Positions 26,010 through 36,329 of a DNA stretch of 64,000 nucleotides are shown here, in pieces. The notes beneath the pieces were generated by a model. It was not told the DNA's origin, searched no databases, and saw nothing but the letters and a program-made list of their open reading frames with translations. Numbering within the stretch: position 1 is the stretch's first letter; each line of letters opens with the position of its first letter. A program made the position numbers and the translations under genes. The DNA is from Melanocharis versteri (lineage: Eukaryota > Chordata > Aves > Passeriformes > Melanocharitidae). The DNA lies in assembly GCA_013397845.1 (NCBI GenBank), contig VZTG01001072.1, positions 124,001 to 188,000 of the forward strand, written 5' to 3'.

Positions 26010-26460
26010 TCTCTGCACATTCTCTAACTCCATAATCTCTGTTTACGTTGTAGAGACAAGAACTGCCCACTCTGGGAACGCATCAAGATATTATAGAAGG
26101 TGATACCATACTTCATTCTCCACAGCCTTCTTGATGGTGCCTCTCATTTCGCTGACAGTTTTGGTTGCTTCTGCTGCTGTAGCCAATGCAGAGCTGACTT
26201 CAGCAAATGGTCAGTGATGCCAGTGCCAAGTGCCCTTTGCTGAATGTAAACAGCCACTTTAAAGTTTGTATAGTTAGGCATGACTTAGATTATTTTTCCC
26301 CAGTGTGCATCACCCTACATTAAAATATACTAACTCTTATCTGCCACCTTCCAGCATGGCATCAGCATGTTCTTATGTCAGGATTTCAGAGCTGAATGCA
26401 GTGCTCTGGTGGGGTCTCGTAAGAAGGACGTAGAGGGGAAAATCTCCTCCCTCAGCCATA
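26010..26460 (-). mobile_element. old CR1 LINE scraps, minus strand
   Basis: The segment gagctgaatgcagtgctctg, tggggtctcgtaagaaggac, gtagaggggaaaatctcctc (26390-26450) matches the reversed CR1 block 'agctggacgcagtactcc..ggtggggtctca..agagtagaggggagaatcacctccct'. A weaker match to the adjoining upstream block lies at 26010-26090 (gcacattctctaactccata..gaactgcccactctgggaac). The intervening 300 bp is not recognisable. The two scraps may be parts of one broken copy or of two copies. Confidence 0.45.
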
Positions 26461-27283
26461 TATGTACGTCCACATATGTGTATAAAATGACCACTGGGTC
26501 CCCTTCATCCATTGTCATCACAGCCTTTCAGTGGGTGAGTGAAACAGGATTTCCCTTTTCAGAAGGCATAATGACTCTTTCTCAGCAGACTGGCATTTCA
26601 ATGAGCTCAGTGCCTTAGTTCTTCATTACAGATGCCCCCAAAATGTCCCAGAGGAGGAAATCGGTCCCAGTGGTCAGTAGCTCCCTGGACTGACGACTAG
26701 CTCATGGCCTTGAGCTGCCTTATTGTAAAGGCAAGCCTTTCTTGTAAATGAGAGCTGCACTGATGACACATCAGTCCCCTGGCACAGTGCCTGATTGCAA
26801 TGGTGGGTTACGTGCCTTGGCCAGCAGTCTCACGGTCGAGATCCTTTGGGATACTGATATGAGTGCCATCTGGTCTCAATTACTTATTGGCCTCTCGCTC
26901 ATCTAGTTGGTTTAATACTTCCTGCCCACATCTGTTGAGTGGAGCTGGCTCCTCTGTCCTTTTTACTGCCCCAACCATGAAAATATCCCAACACCTTTCA
27001 TCAGGAAGAGTGAATTCCCTGAGTTTTCCTGCTATGACCTTGTTCCTAAGAGATCTTTTGCCACCAAGCAACGCTGCCAGTTCCCAAGTGGTTTTTCATC
27101 TTTTAGTAGGTTTACAAAACTTACTGTCAACCAGAACATCCTTTACCAGAAGCTCTTCACTTTTTTTTTTCTTTAATGCTCCTAGTTTCCTCTCCACATT
27201 CAATCTGTCATGATACAGACTTTCCTGTTGTCCCCACTTTGACAAGTCTTCTGCTTTCCAAATGGAGATCTTTTCCTTATAGT

Positions 27284-27313
27284 AGTCTAGGTAACTTTAG
27301 TCTAGGTAATTTT
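27284..27313 (+). repeat. 15-bp tandem duplication
   Basis: The unit agtctaggtaa(c/t)ttt is present twice in a row with one base difference. It lies inside a 198-codon chance frame (27176-27772), where it gives a repeated SLGNF. Confidence 0.85.
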
Positions 27314-28382
27314 ACTGATAGACACTTGGCTCAATATTTCTTAAAATACCTATTTCTTCTGGAATGTAGGCTTGTTGAATTTTCTGTTTGTTTTCCTAAG
27401 CGGCCCCCAAGCTTATGTGGGCTTCTTCCTTCTGGGACTGCTTCTCTGTCCCACGATGCTGCTGAGCCCAGCTGTACTGTGATTAACAGTACAGAGCTCC
27501 CTCCACCAAAACCTGCTGGAACTAGGGTCTGTGCAGCACTAAAGATCAAATGGCATCTTGTAGAGGTAGAGTGCCAAGGTAGAATGGCATCTTGTGTTGT
27601 GGATTTGTTTGCAGGACTAATTATTCTAGGAATCGGGAAGTTGCTGCACAGGGACATCACATCTCATCCTGCTGCAGCATTGCATCTTTATAAGGACATC
27701 CAAAACCCCCTCCCGTTGCTACCTGCTTTCATCTTCCTACCCTCACTTAATGTTTTCTGGCAACTGTCATAATCATGATAAGGAGTCTGGTAGTGCGTTC
27801 CTAGTACTATATTTTCATTATTAGAGCCTGCCTACAAGAGCCCTGTTGTGCTTCTCTTTAGCCACAATATTTTTACACTGTTGCAAGCTATGCGGTCCCT
27901 CCCGCACAGCGCCACTCCTCCGCCAGAGCATCCTACGCCATCATTACCATAAAGCTGGTAGCATGGCAACACAGGCTCCTATTGATTATCCTCTCTCCTG
28001 CAGGTCTCTGAGGTTTCCTTTGCACCGGGGTTTTGGTCACATGCCAAGCCTAATGGGTGCCCTGCCTCTTTTTCATGTTTGAGCATCAGTGCAGAATTAC
28101 ACGTAAGATTTTTTTTTTGATCAGACATTCAAGATAGCATGTGCCAGTCTATTGGATTTGTGGGCAGTTGGATCCTGAGCTGAAAATATGACAAGTTTGG
28201 GGCATTTTTATTAGTTTAGTATCTCCTTCAATTAAACAATTCTCCTCCTGCTTTTTCTCTATCAGCCCCCTACCTGTCTTGCACACCCATCCATTTGTTA
28301 GGGGTGTAAAATTCACCTTAAGCAAGGAATGTCTTTCTGTTACCATCTTACCTTAAATTGCACTCGAACCAGGATAAGATAA

Positions 28383-28450
28383 AATGCAAAATATATATTC
28401 ATAATAAATATGTATAATTTATAATATATATGTAATTTGTAATGAAAGGT
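28383..28450. repeat. AT-rich low-complexity tract
   Basis: An almost pure A/T run with several tatata and taataa blocks (atatatattcataataaata and following). No further structure is evident. Confidence 0.8.
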
Positions 28451-31067
28451 AAATATTTATTCATAAAATCCATGCTAATCAAGCTGTAAATATTTTTTAA
28501 ATATTTCACAGAGATGAAGAAAAGACAAAAAACTACCCAAACTCTACATCTAATCTACTCATGCAGCAATTATTTCAGAAAAGGCTCCCTTTTTCCTGCT
28601 CAGCCGATCTCTTTCTCATGACAGGGAGATTGTTAGAGCCTCAGGACATGTGTCAGCTGCTTCCATTTGATAGCTTCCATCAGTGAAACTCGTATATAGA
28701 AAAAACTCCTGTTAGAGAATTTCTATCAGACGAGTCTTGCAGTACCACAGAAGAGAGAATCCCAGTCTGTCCTTTTCTCTCCTTTTTTCCTCAGAGGGCT
28801 GTTACATCTTGCTGCAAATCTCCCTTCTTTTGGGGGACACAAAAAACTCCTGTAGGTCCAGTCTCTCACCCTTAACCCATCCTGTTCATTCCTGACCCAG
28901 GAGATCGTCTGGACACTTTTGCTGAAAACAAAGTTTATTGCCTGTTCTTAGATAGGTCACTCTTTCTGTATATCTAGGAGCCATCTCCTAAGCTTAGCTG
29001 GCTGGTAACAGTTCTTGGATTCAAGGAGGGCTAAAATTCTGCCCTTGTCCTCTGTGGTTGGTTGAGGAAGTCCCACGTGAAATATATTTTTCACTTCACC
29101 TTCCTTTCTGCATTGATCTGTGTGTCAAGACACAGCTAACATGAGTGTTTACATATGAAAATTGCATGGGTCATTGTTGGCCCATTACTGAGGGCTGGCA
29201 CCATGTGAGGTGCTTTAAGAGCTTTCAGTTGACTGATCTTCAGCTTCTTTCTCTTAGACATCCCATAACAGCTTGAAACTTGTGTTTGAACAACTCGGAG
29301 AGCAGTCTGAGAACTGTATTTCTTGCCAGGGTCAAGGATACTGGATTTTCTCAATTGCACATGCACTATTCTACTTTTAGTCTCAGTCTTTAGCTGGAAA
29401 GAGAATTGAGGAGCATTTGTGCAGTTAGAGGACAAAATAGCTTAAACGGTAATTGTTAGCTAGGCACCCTCATATGAGGAGCCTGAGCAAAGTGCCTCAG
29501 CCCCTGTGCTTGTAGTGCTCTCCCCAGGGTGCGGGGACGCAATGGCTTTCCATCAACTGAATCTTCATTGCCCCAGTTCCATCCTTCATCAGATAACCTT
29601 GGACACAAACCATCATTTGTAGTGCTGAGCAGGGCTTGGAACTTGTCCACAGTTCAAATTCATCAACCTCATTTGACTCCTCTACCTCACAGCTTTCACA
29701 CACAACGAGAGTCCTTCAACAGGTAGCAGATCCCTTTACTAGTGTTTTCTTGTGTTTTGGGGTTTCTAAAGGCAAGGATGCTTGGACCACAGGAAAACAC
29801 AGTCAGAAGGGCTCTTCCCTTTGCCATACCTCAGACTGTAATGTTTCCCTGCAAAATGGAGGGATCATGTTCAATCTGGAGAGAAGCTGATCTTTGATCC
29901 CATATAGAAAATGTGTATATGGGACACTTGTTCTGTAAAGAAAACCAAAACAATTAAAAGTCCCTTGATTGCAAAAGATTTGTCTTGAAGAAAAATACCT
30001 TTTCCCTCTCCTCTGTGAAGAAAGAGGATCTCAGACAAGGAGGAGATTAACTTTAGGAGCATGTGTTTAGTCAGTCCAGGGCTTTGCTGAGACCCAATAT
30101 CCATTAAGTGCTCCTTGGGAGCCCAGCCTGGGGTTGTGCTTCCCACACTTCCCATCTCAGTGGGGCCAGATACAAAGACGCCCACTGGGGCACATCTGGT
30201 TGCTATATTAAGGGACTTGGACAGACTCTGAGAATCCACCCTGGAGATACCACGGGCTGCTCTGAACATAGCTCAGGCTCCCACACCATGGCTTCAGTTT
30301 GCAAATTAGCTCCCATTCACAGCACACTGGGAATACCACACTGGGTACCTGGGCGTTTGGAGCACCCAAATGTAGAGCCAAATTTACCCCCAGGGATGCT
30401 CCACCTGTACAAATAAATTAGTTTCAAATTGGGAAGCCAGTGAGGTTCAGAATAAGAGACAGGATGCAGTTATATACCATGGGCACATTATCACTCTCAC
30501 TGGGGCAAATTAAAAGCTTCTTTTCTCTGCATCTGGGAGTGCCATGTAGTTGTGGTTTTCAGGCTAAAAATTTCCAAACCCTATCTTAAGAATATGTTGG
30601 CAGATACAAAGAGGGAATTACTCCCACTGTCAAACAAGAAACAATACTGACACCTTCCTTTGAAAATACTACTAGCTGCAGGACAGCTGAGATAAGAAAT
30701 CAAAAGTTCAGAAAAGAAATAGACACTAATGGGAGAAAAAATTTATTATTTAGAGTGTTTTAGTGGTGAGTGGTTTTGATTTGATTGAATTATAGCCTCA
30801 CAGGAGGAAAAATGCCACTGTCTGTGAACACAGCCCGTTTTCTCAGAGGCCCTTTTCATTAGGGCTGCAAATGTGGGCTGCCCTGGAAGCTGCAGTGCGT
30901 GTAGATGACTGACTGGTGCAGAGCAGCTGAGCACAAAAGAGGTTAAGAGAGTGGTACTTGAAGCAAAGGCCCAGCAAAAAGAGGCACAGAAAGTCAACAG
31001 AAGCTAACAAGAAAGAAGAAATACAGTGGAAGGAGGAGGGAGTTAAAAAAGGAATTGTGCATAATTT

Positions 31068-31099
31068 GCACAGTGTTAGCACAGTGTTTGCACAGTGTT
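31068..31099 (+). repeat. three tandem copies of gcacagtgtt, 11-bp period
   Basis: gcacagtgtt occurs at 31068-31077, 31079-31088 and 31090-31099, each separated by a single base. The array sits about 570 bp upstream of the CYSLTR2 coding exon. The 11-bp spacing is close to one helical turn. This could be a repeated protein-binding site or simple slippage; the sequence does not decide. Confidence 0.9.
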
Positions 31100-31650
31100 T
31101 AAGGTCAAAATGTCCCTAATTTTTACATGTATCAAAATACGTCGGGTATTGCTCAGGAAATACTGCCAAAAACATACCAGAAAAATTTCCCTGGTTCCAA
31201 AAGGCAAATTCAGTTCTTTTGGCTTTCCATCCTAATTTGAAATGCAGACCTAGCAGTGGGCAGTGATTTCTTTTCTGATCAGGTTTTGATATTTCCAAGG
31301 TAGATGACTGGGGACTCAAAACTTCCCTGCCACAAAATGGCTGACAGCAAGTTGGCTTGTTTTGCACAGCAAAGATCAGAGACTTGTCCTTAAAACACAC
31401 ACATAGCACCTCTAAAAAGCACTTTTACAGGATGAGACAACAACCAGCTGCGGTAATACTGAAACTCATTAGAGCTTATTTGGGGCTTTGTGTCTTGAGG
31501 TGTGTATTTATGGGGACACCACAAGTAATTACTCATTAATGAACCCTTACTTCCCACTGTCGTCTGCATCTTGCAATTTCTGCCCTCAATGAAATAGTCC
31601 CAAATAGCCAAACTCCCTGCCCAGCCTGTAACCCAGCACTCACACCACTT

Positions 31651-31666
31651 CTTTTCACTTTGGCAG
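31651..31666 (+). promoter_or_regulatory. splice acceptor before the CYSLTR2 coding exon
   Basis: A pyrimidine-rich run (cacttcttttcactttgg) leads into cag, with AG at 31665-31666. The ATG follows four bases later in a good context: A at -3 and G at +4 (gaaaatgg). This fits the family pattern of an uninterrupted coding exon preceded by spliced non-coding 5' exons. Confidence 0.65.
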
Positions 31667-31670
31667 GAAA

Positions 31671-32615
31671 ATGGAAACGCTGGCTCAGACTATGAATATT
31701 TCCAAGGTGGGGCTAGATGACAGCTTCATTAACAGCTCCTCCAATTGTACAATTGACGGCTTCAAACAAGTAATTTATCCCTGCATGTATCTCTTTATCT
31801 TCTTCCTGGGTGCTGTTGGAAACGGCCTCTCCATTTATGTTTTCTTCCACACTTCACAAAGGACCTCAGTAAACATTTACATGCAGAACTTGGCTGTTTC
31901 AGACCTCATGTTTGTGAGCACTTTGCCCTTTCGGGCCACATATTTCCTCTTGGGATCGCGTTGGATATTTGGCGATATCCTCTGCAGGATCATGACTTAC
32001 ACCTTGTACCTGAATATGTACTGCAGCATTTATTTCCTCACCGTGCTCAGCGTGGTTCGTTTCAAGGCCATCGTCCACCCGTTCAAACACGGAAAAGTGA
32101 CCAACCCGAGGTACGCCAGGATAACCTGTGCGGCCATATGGATCTTCGTGCTGGCAGCTGCCAGCCCTCTGTTAAACAAGGGAGTCGGTGGCTACAGCAA
32201 CCCAGTCAAATGCTTGGACCTCGACCCCTCCAGCACGCAGAGGCTCCTCATGATGAACAGCTTTGTGCTCGTCGTGGGCTTCATTCTGCCATTCTGCACA
32301 ATTGTGTTCTGCTATATCTTCGCTGTCAGAGCGCTGCTCAAGTCCAGGGCTCCGCAGAGCAGGAGGGTGATCTGTCACAAGAAGGCGGTGGTAACCATTA
32401 TCATCACTCTCATCCTCTCCCTCACCTGTTTCCTGCCGTATCACATCCTGCGAACTGTCCACCTGATGTACAGCGGCTGCAGCTGGGCCAACCTGCACAA
32501 AGCGCTGGTGGTCACTCTCTGCCTCGCTGCCATGAACAGCTGCCTCGATCCCATCCTCTATTACTTCGCTGCTGAGAATTTCAAAGCAAAAATCAGAAGT
32601 TTGTGCTTCAGGTAG
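31671..32615 (+). CDS. CYSLTR2: cysteinyl leukotriene receptor 2, class A GPCR, tail-less
   Basis: A 314-residue seven-helix receptor, expected at the plasma membrane as a receptor for cysteinyl leukotrienes LTC4 and LTD4, usually signalling through Gq. Visible features: N-glycosylation sites at N9, N21 and N25; helix 1 with N51 (GNGLS); helix 2 NLAVSDL (D78); W98 before helix 3; a C105-C181 disulfide pair; VVR at 128-130 in place of DRY; W157 in helix 4; P207 in helix 5; FLPYH (254-258) in helix 6; DPILY (293-297) in helix 7. NCTI, GNGLSIYVF, STLPFRA, WIFGD and YFLTVLSVVRF favour CYSLTR2 over CYSLTR1 or purinergic relatives. The start is the first ATG after the acceptor; M8 is an alternative. 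The protein ends right after helix 8 (SLCFR, possible palmitoyl C312), about 30 residues shorter than the human protein as I remember it (346). The subtype call rests on remembered sequence. Confidence 0.9.
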   Translation: METLAQTMNISKVGLDDSFINSSSNCTIDGFKQVIYPCMYLFIFFLGAVGNGLSIYVFFHTSQRTSVNIYMQNLAVSDLMFVSTLPFRATYFLLGSRWIFGDILCRIMTYTLYLNMYCSIYFLTVLSVVRFKAIVHPFKHGKVTNPRYARITCAAIWIFVLAAASPLLNKGVGGYSNPVKCLDLDPSSTQRLLMMNSFVLVVGFILPFCTIVFCYIFAVRALLKSRAPQSRRVICHKKAVVTIIITLILSLTCFLPYHILRTVHLMYSGCSWANLHKALVVTLCLAAMNSCLDPILYYFAAENFKAKIRSLCFR

Positions 32616-33117
32616 CTGGTGCGGAATTCTAAAACAATATATATGGCCCTGATGGGATATCTAGACTGGGCTCATACTATTCAATGGCAGAGGCTGTGTG
32701 CTGTGCTGCTGGCCAGCCTGCAGCTCTGCTGCTCACTGTCAGGCATCTCTGGCGCAAAAGTCTCTGAGGGAGAGCTCTTTGTGAGTGGCCAAAACTGAGT
32801 CAGGATGATCAGAGGTCAGGTGACTGCCTATGATTATGGTTGTCTTCTATTTAGCAGTGTAGAGATACCTCTGTTGTTCACCCTCCCCAGGACAAGGCAT
32901 TGAAAAGAATTTACCTTGCTACTGGAGCCCCTTCATTTCATTTCACAATAGTAAGTGACTTGAAAAGGAAACTGCTCACCTGACCCCTTCAGTGTCTGTG
33001 CCTGAACCTCTCAGTTCTCCATTTCCCTGCATGTGCAGGGGTTCAGACACTGCGATTCCCTACAGATTCACAATACCCTGCCAGTTCCCCTTGCAAACAC
33101 TGGCAAGGGGGTTGCAC

Positions 33118-33123
33118 ATTAAA
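33118..33123 (+). terminator. candidate polyadenylation signal (ATTAAA)
   Basis: This common variant hexamer lies about 500 bp after the CYSLTR2 stop codon. There is no strong GT-rich element just downstream, so it is only a candidate. Confidence 0.25.
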
Positions 33124-34860
33124 GAAATGTAAAGCAACACTGATGCTTTCCGCTGAGGCTGACTTAAAAAGCAGGAAGAGAGGCAAGCAGGACCCAGCAC
33201 TGGCTCAGGCTGCTCAGAAGTCACTAATATTTCTAAATTTTCCACTCTGAGTCAGCCACTAAGGTATTCTGCTTAACATTTCACGGGTTGTCAAGTGAGA
33301 GAATGATTTCAAGCAAGTGGCATCATCATGGAGTGTTGTGAGTAAGATGACTGCTGGCAGCGAGGGCAGGATGCGGGCACCCAGAGCACTGGGCTGCATC
33401 CTGCAGCTCTCCATGTGGTGTCAATTCCTTCAAGGTCATTGCAACTTTGTTTTTATGCCTGGTGTTGCCGGTGCTTTTCTGAAAGCTGAGGCTAAGCAGC
33501 TCCATTCCCATGCAGGGATCCAAAGACAAACTTTTAAAATTATTTTGGTCCAAACAGGTAGCTAGGGAGTGGTTTCCTCTGCACAGGTAAATCAATCTGA
33601 CAACAAACTGCTGCCAAACGCATTCCCAATCCCTCATCTTCGGTCTCCTCTGAGGAGGAAACTGATCCCTTTTTTCATAGGATTAATTTCCTATTGGTTT
33701 GAATTTCCTACTCCAAATATGAATGAATGCAACAGGGAAGCACTAATCCAGGTACAGGAGGAAAGATGGGCAACAGAGAAAGTGGAGGAGAGCTTTTTTA
33801 GAAAGCAACTGGAAGCTACTCCTATGTGTACTTTGGAAAATCTCATCAAATGGCTGTCTGTATTTTTAAGTCTCTGAATATTTTCTAAAATATGTTTTCT
33901 AAAAATCAGACCTAAGTGAAAACAGGCTCCAAACTCGGTTTAACCATATTTAGATTTTGGGTTTAATTACTTCATCTTTTACTAAAAGCAGACAAGAAGT
34001 TTAGTCATATTTTCCAAGAAAGCAGCTGGTCTTGTATGAAAACTTACAAAAATGCTGAAAGCTTTCCCTCACTGTGAGGTTCAACCAAAGGAAAGTTTCA
34101 GCCTGTGGAGATACTTCTCAATGCTCTGAACTTTTTACGGAGGAAGAACTCCATAAACTGAATGTTATTGCTCCCAAACAAAAATAACAGCAGCAAGCTA
34201 TTTTTAGCTCTGTGTGAAATATGCAGAAAACAAATCATTGCTGGTCAGGTGGAAAAGTACTTGGCAAACCACTGGGAAAGGCACATTTTTTCTTGGCTAT
34301 CTAAGGGTTATGTTCAATCTATTTCAGTCACTCGATACTGCCTTTGATGTAAGCACAGAGTTTTACCAGAAGTCTCCACTAAAGTTCATGCTTCAAATCC
34401 TTGTTTCAATAATGCAGCAGCATACCTGGGAGCTGACCTAATGATGCCACGTGAACTCCTTGATCCCATGCTATTGATGAAAAAGGGAATATTAGCAGTG
34501 GTTTGCAATGGGAATATGATTGAGATGATAACCTGTGCAGATACAGCAGGCACATAATTGGAGGGAAGGGGCGAACTCTTTTTCTGTGGTTTTCACCTGC
34601 CAGGAGTAGACCTGAGCAGCAACTAGTGACAAGCTTGAAGCCTCTCATGAGATACCACACACTTCAAATAGTGCAAGAGAATGCAAAAAATTAGCCACAG
34701 TCTCATCTCACCGATGTGCTTCTGTCTGTCCAATGCATCCGATTATCAGATAATTCTGCATCTACAGGATATATGTATCCCACTTATGAAGTCACTTTTT
34801 TTTGTATTCACCACGCTAAAACATTGTTGGCAATTGAATTAACTGTCAGACCGGTGTTTT

Positions 34861-34866
34861 AATAAA
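34861..34866 (+). terminator. candidate polyadenylation signal (AATAAA)
   Basis: A canonical hexamer in tgttttaataaactag, followed within about 30 bases by the T/G-containing acttgtggctgaagatacgt and tttttattg. It lies about 2.25 kb after the CYSLTR2 stop. It would give a long 3' UTR, if used. Confidence 0.3.
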
Positions 34867-35837
34867 CTAGATTTACTTGTGGCTGAAGATACGTTTTTTA
34901 TTGATCGCACAGCTAACAAGGGATCTCCTCTGAGTGCAGGGGGAGAAAGAACAAGGAACAGATACTGAGTTCCTGTAAGTGGGCCATCATTTCACAAGAC
35001 TGAAATGTCCTTGGAGGTATGGGAACATCCTGCTGCCTTATTCGCTTTACCAACAAAATAGTGGGGAACATGAGTCAAAATCTGAGGTGCAGATAAAGTA
35101 ATAGAATTTTTAAATTATGATTTACTTACGAAAGGATTCAAGACCACCCTTGTTAGGGATCTTCTCACAAAGTTTTAACAACACTGGTATAACATGCCAC
35201 ATTCCCATTTACTGCCATTTCACCATTTACTGTTCTTGCATGTCTCTACTCACAGAGCTGAAGATCAGAGTTTTTCCACTGTGGAAGTATCATAGTAAAA
35301 AATGTAGTTAAAAAAGCACCACCATATCTATCCTAAAAAATAAAGCTCCTGACAGTTAAATTGCTAGCAATGCCTCTGGGTCCCTCAAGGGACCACATAC
35401 CCCTTAAAAAGTACTTTGGTATGTTCCCTCAAATTTCCAGGAGGCAAAATCTCCGAATAGCTATGTGCATAGAAAGTTAGAGTAACAGTAAACTTGAGAG
35501 CTTGAACGAGACATGAGAGGAGAAAATGAAGTCTTTAAGTCTCTTGGGACCCTTACGCAGCAGCAAATGATGTACTTTCATATGCACGTTTTTCCTGTCA
35601 TTCAGGGAACCCCTGGTACTTCTAGACAAAGTTAATTTTTCAGTTCAAAGCTAAGCTAGAGTCACAGAGAGACAGCAGAAGGAAATGCTACTCTTCACAT
35701 TAGCTTTTTAGCCCCAGTTTGAGGCCACATGAGGCTGTGATTGTCTGATGGAGTGGTGTCACAGAGAGCAGAGGAGCATCGCGTGGCTGTGATCCCCCTC
35801 TACTCCACTCTCATGAGTCCCACCAAGAGAGCTCTGC

Positions 35838-36329
35838 CCAGCTCTGGGGCCTCCAACATGAGAAAGATTCGGACCTGTACGAGCGAGTCCAGAGAAGGGC
35901 CACGAAGATGGTCAGAGGACTGGAGCATCTCTCCCATGAGGACAGGCTGAGACAATTGGAGGTGTTCAAGTGTGGAGAAGAGAAGGCTCCAGCGAGACCT
36001 TAGAGCACCTTCCAGTACCTTAAGAGGGCAACAAGAGAGCTGGAAAGGGACTTTTGACAGCGTAGTGCTAGGACAAGGGGAAAAGGCTTGAAATTGAAAG
36101 AGGGCAGGTTTAGATTAGAAATTAAGAAGAAATTCTTTACTGTGAGGGTGGTGAGGCACTGGAACAGGTTGCCCAAAGAAGGTGTGTATGCTCCACTCTT
36201 GCAAGTGTTCAAGGCCGGGCTGGATGGGGCTTTGAGCAAACCAGTCTAATGAAATGTGTCCCTGACCACAGCAGGGGGGTTGGAACTAGATGGTCTTTAA
36301 GGTCCCAAACCATTCTATCATTCTATGAC
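35838..36329 (+). mobile_element. CR1 LINE 3' portion, plus strand
   Basis: Begins within the end of the pol ORF (agctctggggcctccaac, then gagcgagtccagagaagggc, then ggactggagcatctctccca). It continues through aagaagaaattctttactgt and ggcactggaacaggttgccc to the 3' box ggttggaactagatggtctt, and ends with two attctat octamers at about 36313-36328. It is 5'-truncated. The order and spacing of CR1 blocks are intact, with scattered substitutions that destroy the reading frame. Confidence 0.95.

Larger units (their letters stand above)
26461..31060. other. non-coding, possible CYSLTR2 5' region
   Basis: No recognisable coding exon. A 15-bp tandem repeat (agtctaggtaactttagtct...) lies at 27284-27313, and an AT-only run at about 28380-28450. 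If CYSLTR2 has 5' UTR exons, as the acceptor at 31665 suggests, they may lie here or further upstream. I could not identify them by sequence. Confidence 0.5.
32616..35837. other. CYSLTR2 3' flank, no other gene recognised
   Basis: Presumed 3' UTR followed by flanking sequence. Candidate polyadenylation signals are at 33118 and 34861. Small frames (for example 33317-33565 and 33569-33877) have no family features. Confidence 0.5.

Noticed and set aside
27176..27772. 198-codon plus-strand open frame
   Set aside because: It includes a 15-bp tandem slippage repeat and low-complexity segments, overlaps an open minus frame, and has no recognisable family.
31961..32575. 204-codon open frame inside CYSLTR2 in another phase, and the minus frames there
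   Set aside because: These are shadow frames created by the GC-rich receptor coding sequence. The receptor frame has all the family motifs.
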